Position numbers and translations under genes: made by a program. A stretch of DNA of 5,489 nt from Nitrososphaerota archaeon (GTDB lineage Archaea > Thermoproteota > Nitrososphaeria > Nitrososphaerales > JAHFOH01), in assembly GCA_023266955.1 (NCBI GenBank), contig JAHFOH010000101.1, positions 1 through 5,489 of the forward strand, given 5' to 3'. Shown in pieces: positions 5,181 to 5,489 of the stretch; positions within the stretch are counted from its first letter, which is position 1, and each line of letters starts with the position of its first letter. The notes under the pieces are model-generated. The model saw only the letters and a program-made list of their open reading frames with translations, made no database searches and had not been told where the DNA came from.

Positions 5181-5489
5181 GTGTTGGCCTCGGCCCCTGA
5201 GAGGCTTTTTCCCAGGTATTTTCTGTTCTTCTTGCCTTTTATTGGCTATTTTCTTTATGCTCGCGCGTATAAGCGGGAGAATGGTGATGCATCCCTTTCA
5301 TCTTTTGTCGTGAATCTCTTCGAGAATACAGTACTTTACTTCATGCTCGGGATGTACACATCTTCCCGGGGTTTTCCTCTGTCAGCCGTTTTTGTTGGCA
5401 CCGGCATCGTCTGGGTTTTGATCCTGTCGTTAGAATTCGTCGTTATTAGAAAGTGGGGGCATGTTTTTCCTCGTTTTCTAGAGTGGTGG
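5181..5489 (+). CDS. Small multi-pass membrane protein, paralogue B (C-terminus outside window)
   Basis: The window holds 103 codons, open to the right edge. Hydrophobic segments lie at about 13-26, 50-60 and 67-89. GY (22-23), RAYK (28-31), ENTVLYF (48-54) and E85-x3-IRKWG (to 93) match membrane protein A in order and nearly in spacing. Small length differences occur around RAYK. By comparison with copy A, about 45-50 residues and one more membrane segment should follow. An in-frame TGA at 5175-5177 limits the start to GTG at 5181 or TTG at 5184. GTG is preferred because the TATA box at 5153-5161 places the transcript start on it. The ATG at 5174 opens only an 8-codon frame. The gene diverges from winged-helix gene B. 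The family and function are not recognised. Confidence 0.8.
   Translation, partial: MLASAPERLFPRYFLFFLPFIGYFLYARAYKRENGDASLSSFVVNLFENTVLYFMLGMYTSSRGFPLSAVFVGTGIVWVLILSLEFVVIRKWGHVFPRFLEWW

Noticed and set aside
5174..5200. ATG at 5174 as the start of membrane protein B
   Set aside because: It opens a different frame that stops after 8 codons.

Overview
The window looks archaeal, most likely Nitrososphaerota (Thaumarchaeota) or a related Thermoproteota lineage. Three observations support this. Several genes have an A/T-rich TATA-like element about 24-38 nt before the start codon and little or no leader. TTG and GTG starts are common. Three small winged-helix proteins resemble the short regulators that are abundant in these archaea. 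No rRNA, tRNA, CRISPR array or insertion sequence is visible. The lineage is an inference from gene style; no marker gene is present.

Region 1 (1-2316, minus strand) is one uninterrupted reading frame of at least 772 codons that runs off the left edge. It encodes a secreted protein: a signal peptide, six diverged copies of a ~100-residue beta-sandwich-like repeat, and a seventh, different domain of bacterial Ig-like (Big_1/invasin) type. It is probably a cell-surface protein; its C-terminus and anchor are outside the window.

Region 2 (2586-3430, plus strand) is a two-gene operon read away from the surface-protein gene. The first gene encodes a protein with an N-terminal membrane hairpin and a charged soluble tail. 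Two bases later a winged-helix regulator begins, with a good Shine-Dalgarno sequence.

Region 3 (3525-5489) holds a duplicated pair: a winged-helix protein plus a small multi-pass membrane protein. In copy A the winged-helix gene (3525-3854, +) faces the membrane gene (3874-4305, -). In copy B the winged-helix gene (4664-5008, -) diverges from the membrane gene (5181 to the right edge, +). The two winged-helix proteins are about 56% identical over 85 ungapped residues. The two membrane proteins share ENT-x-LYF, E-x3-IRKWG and RAYK signatures. Between the copies is a probable 34-residue single-span membrane protein (4385-4489, -) with its own TATA element.

Taken together, 2586-5489 is a cluster in which winged-helix genes sit beside small membrane-protein genes three times. 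A reasonable hypothesis is a family of membrane-linked regulators, possibly controlling each other or the surface protein. The sequence shows adjacency and paralogy only; function is not demonstrated.
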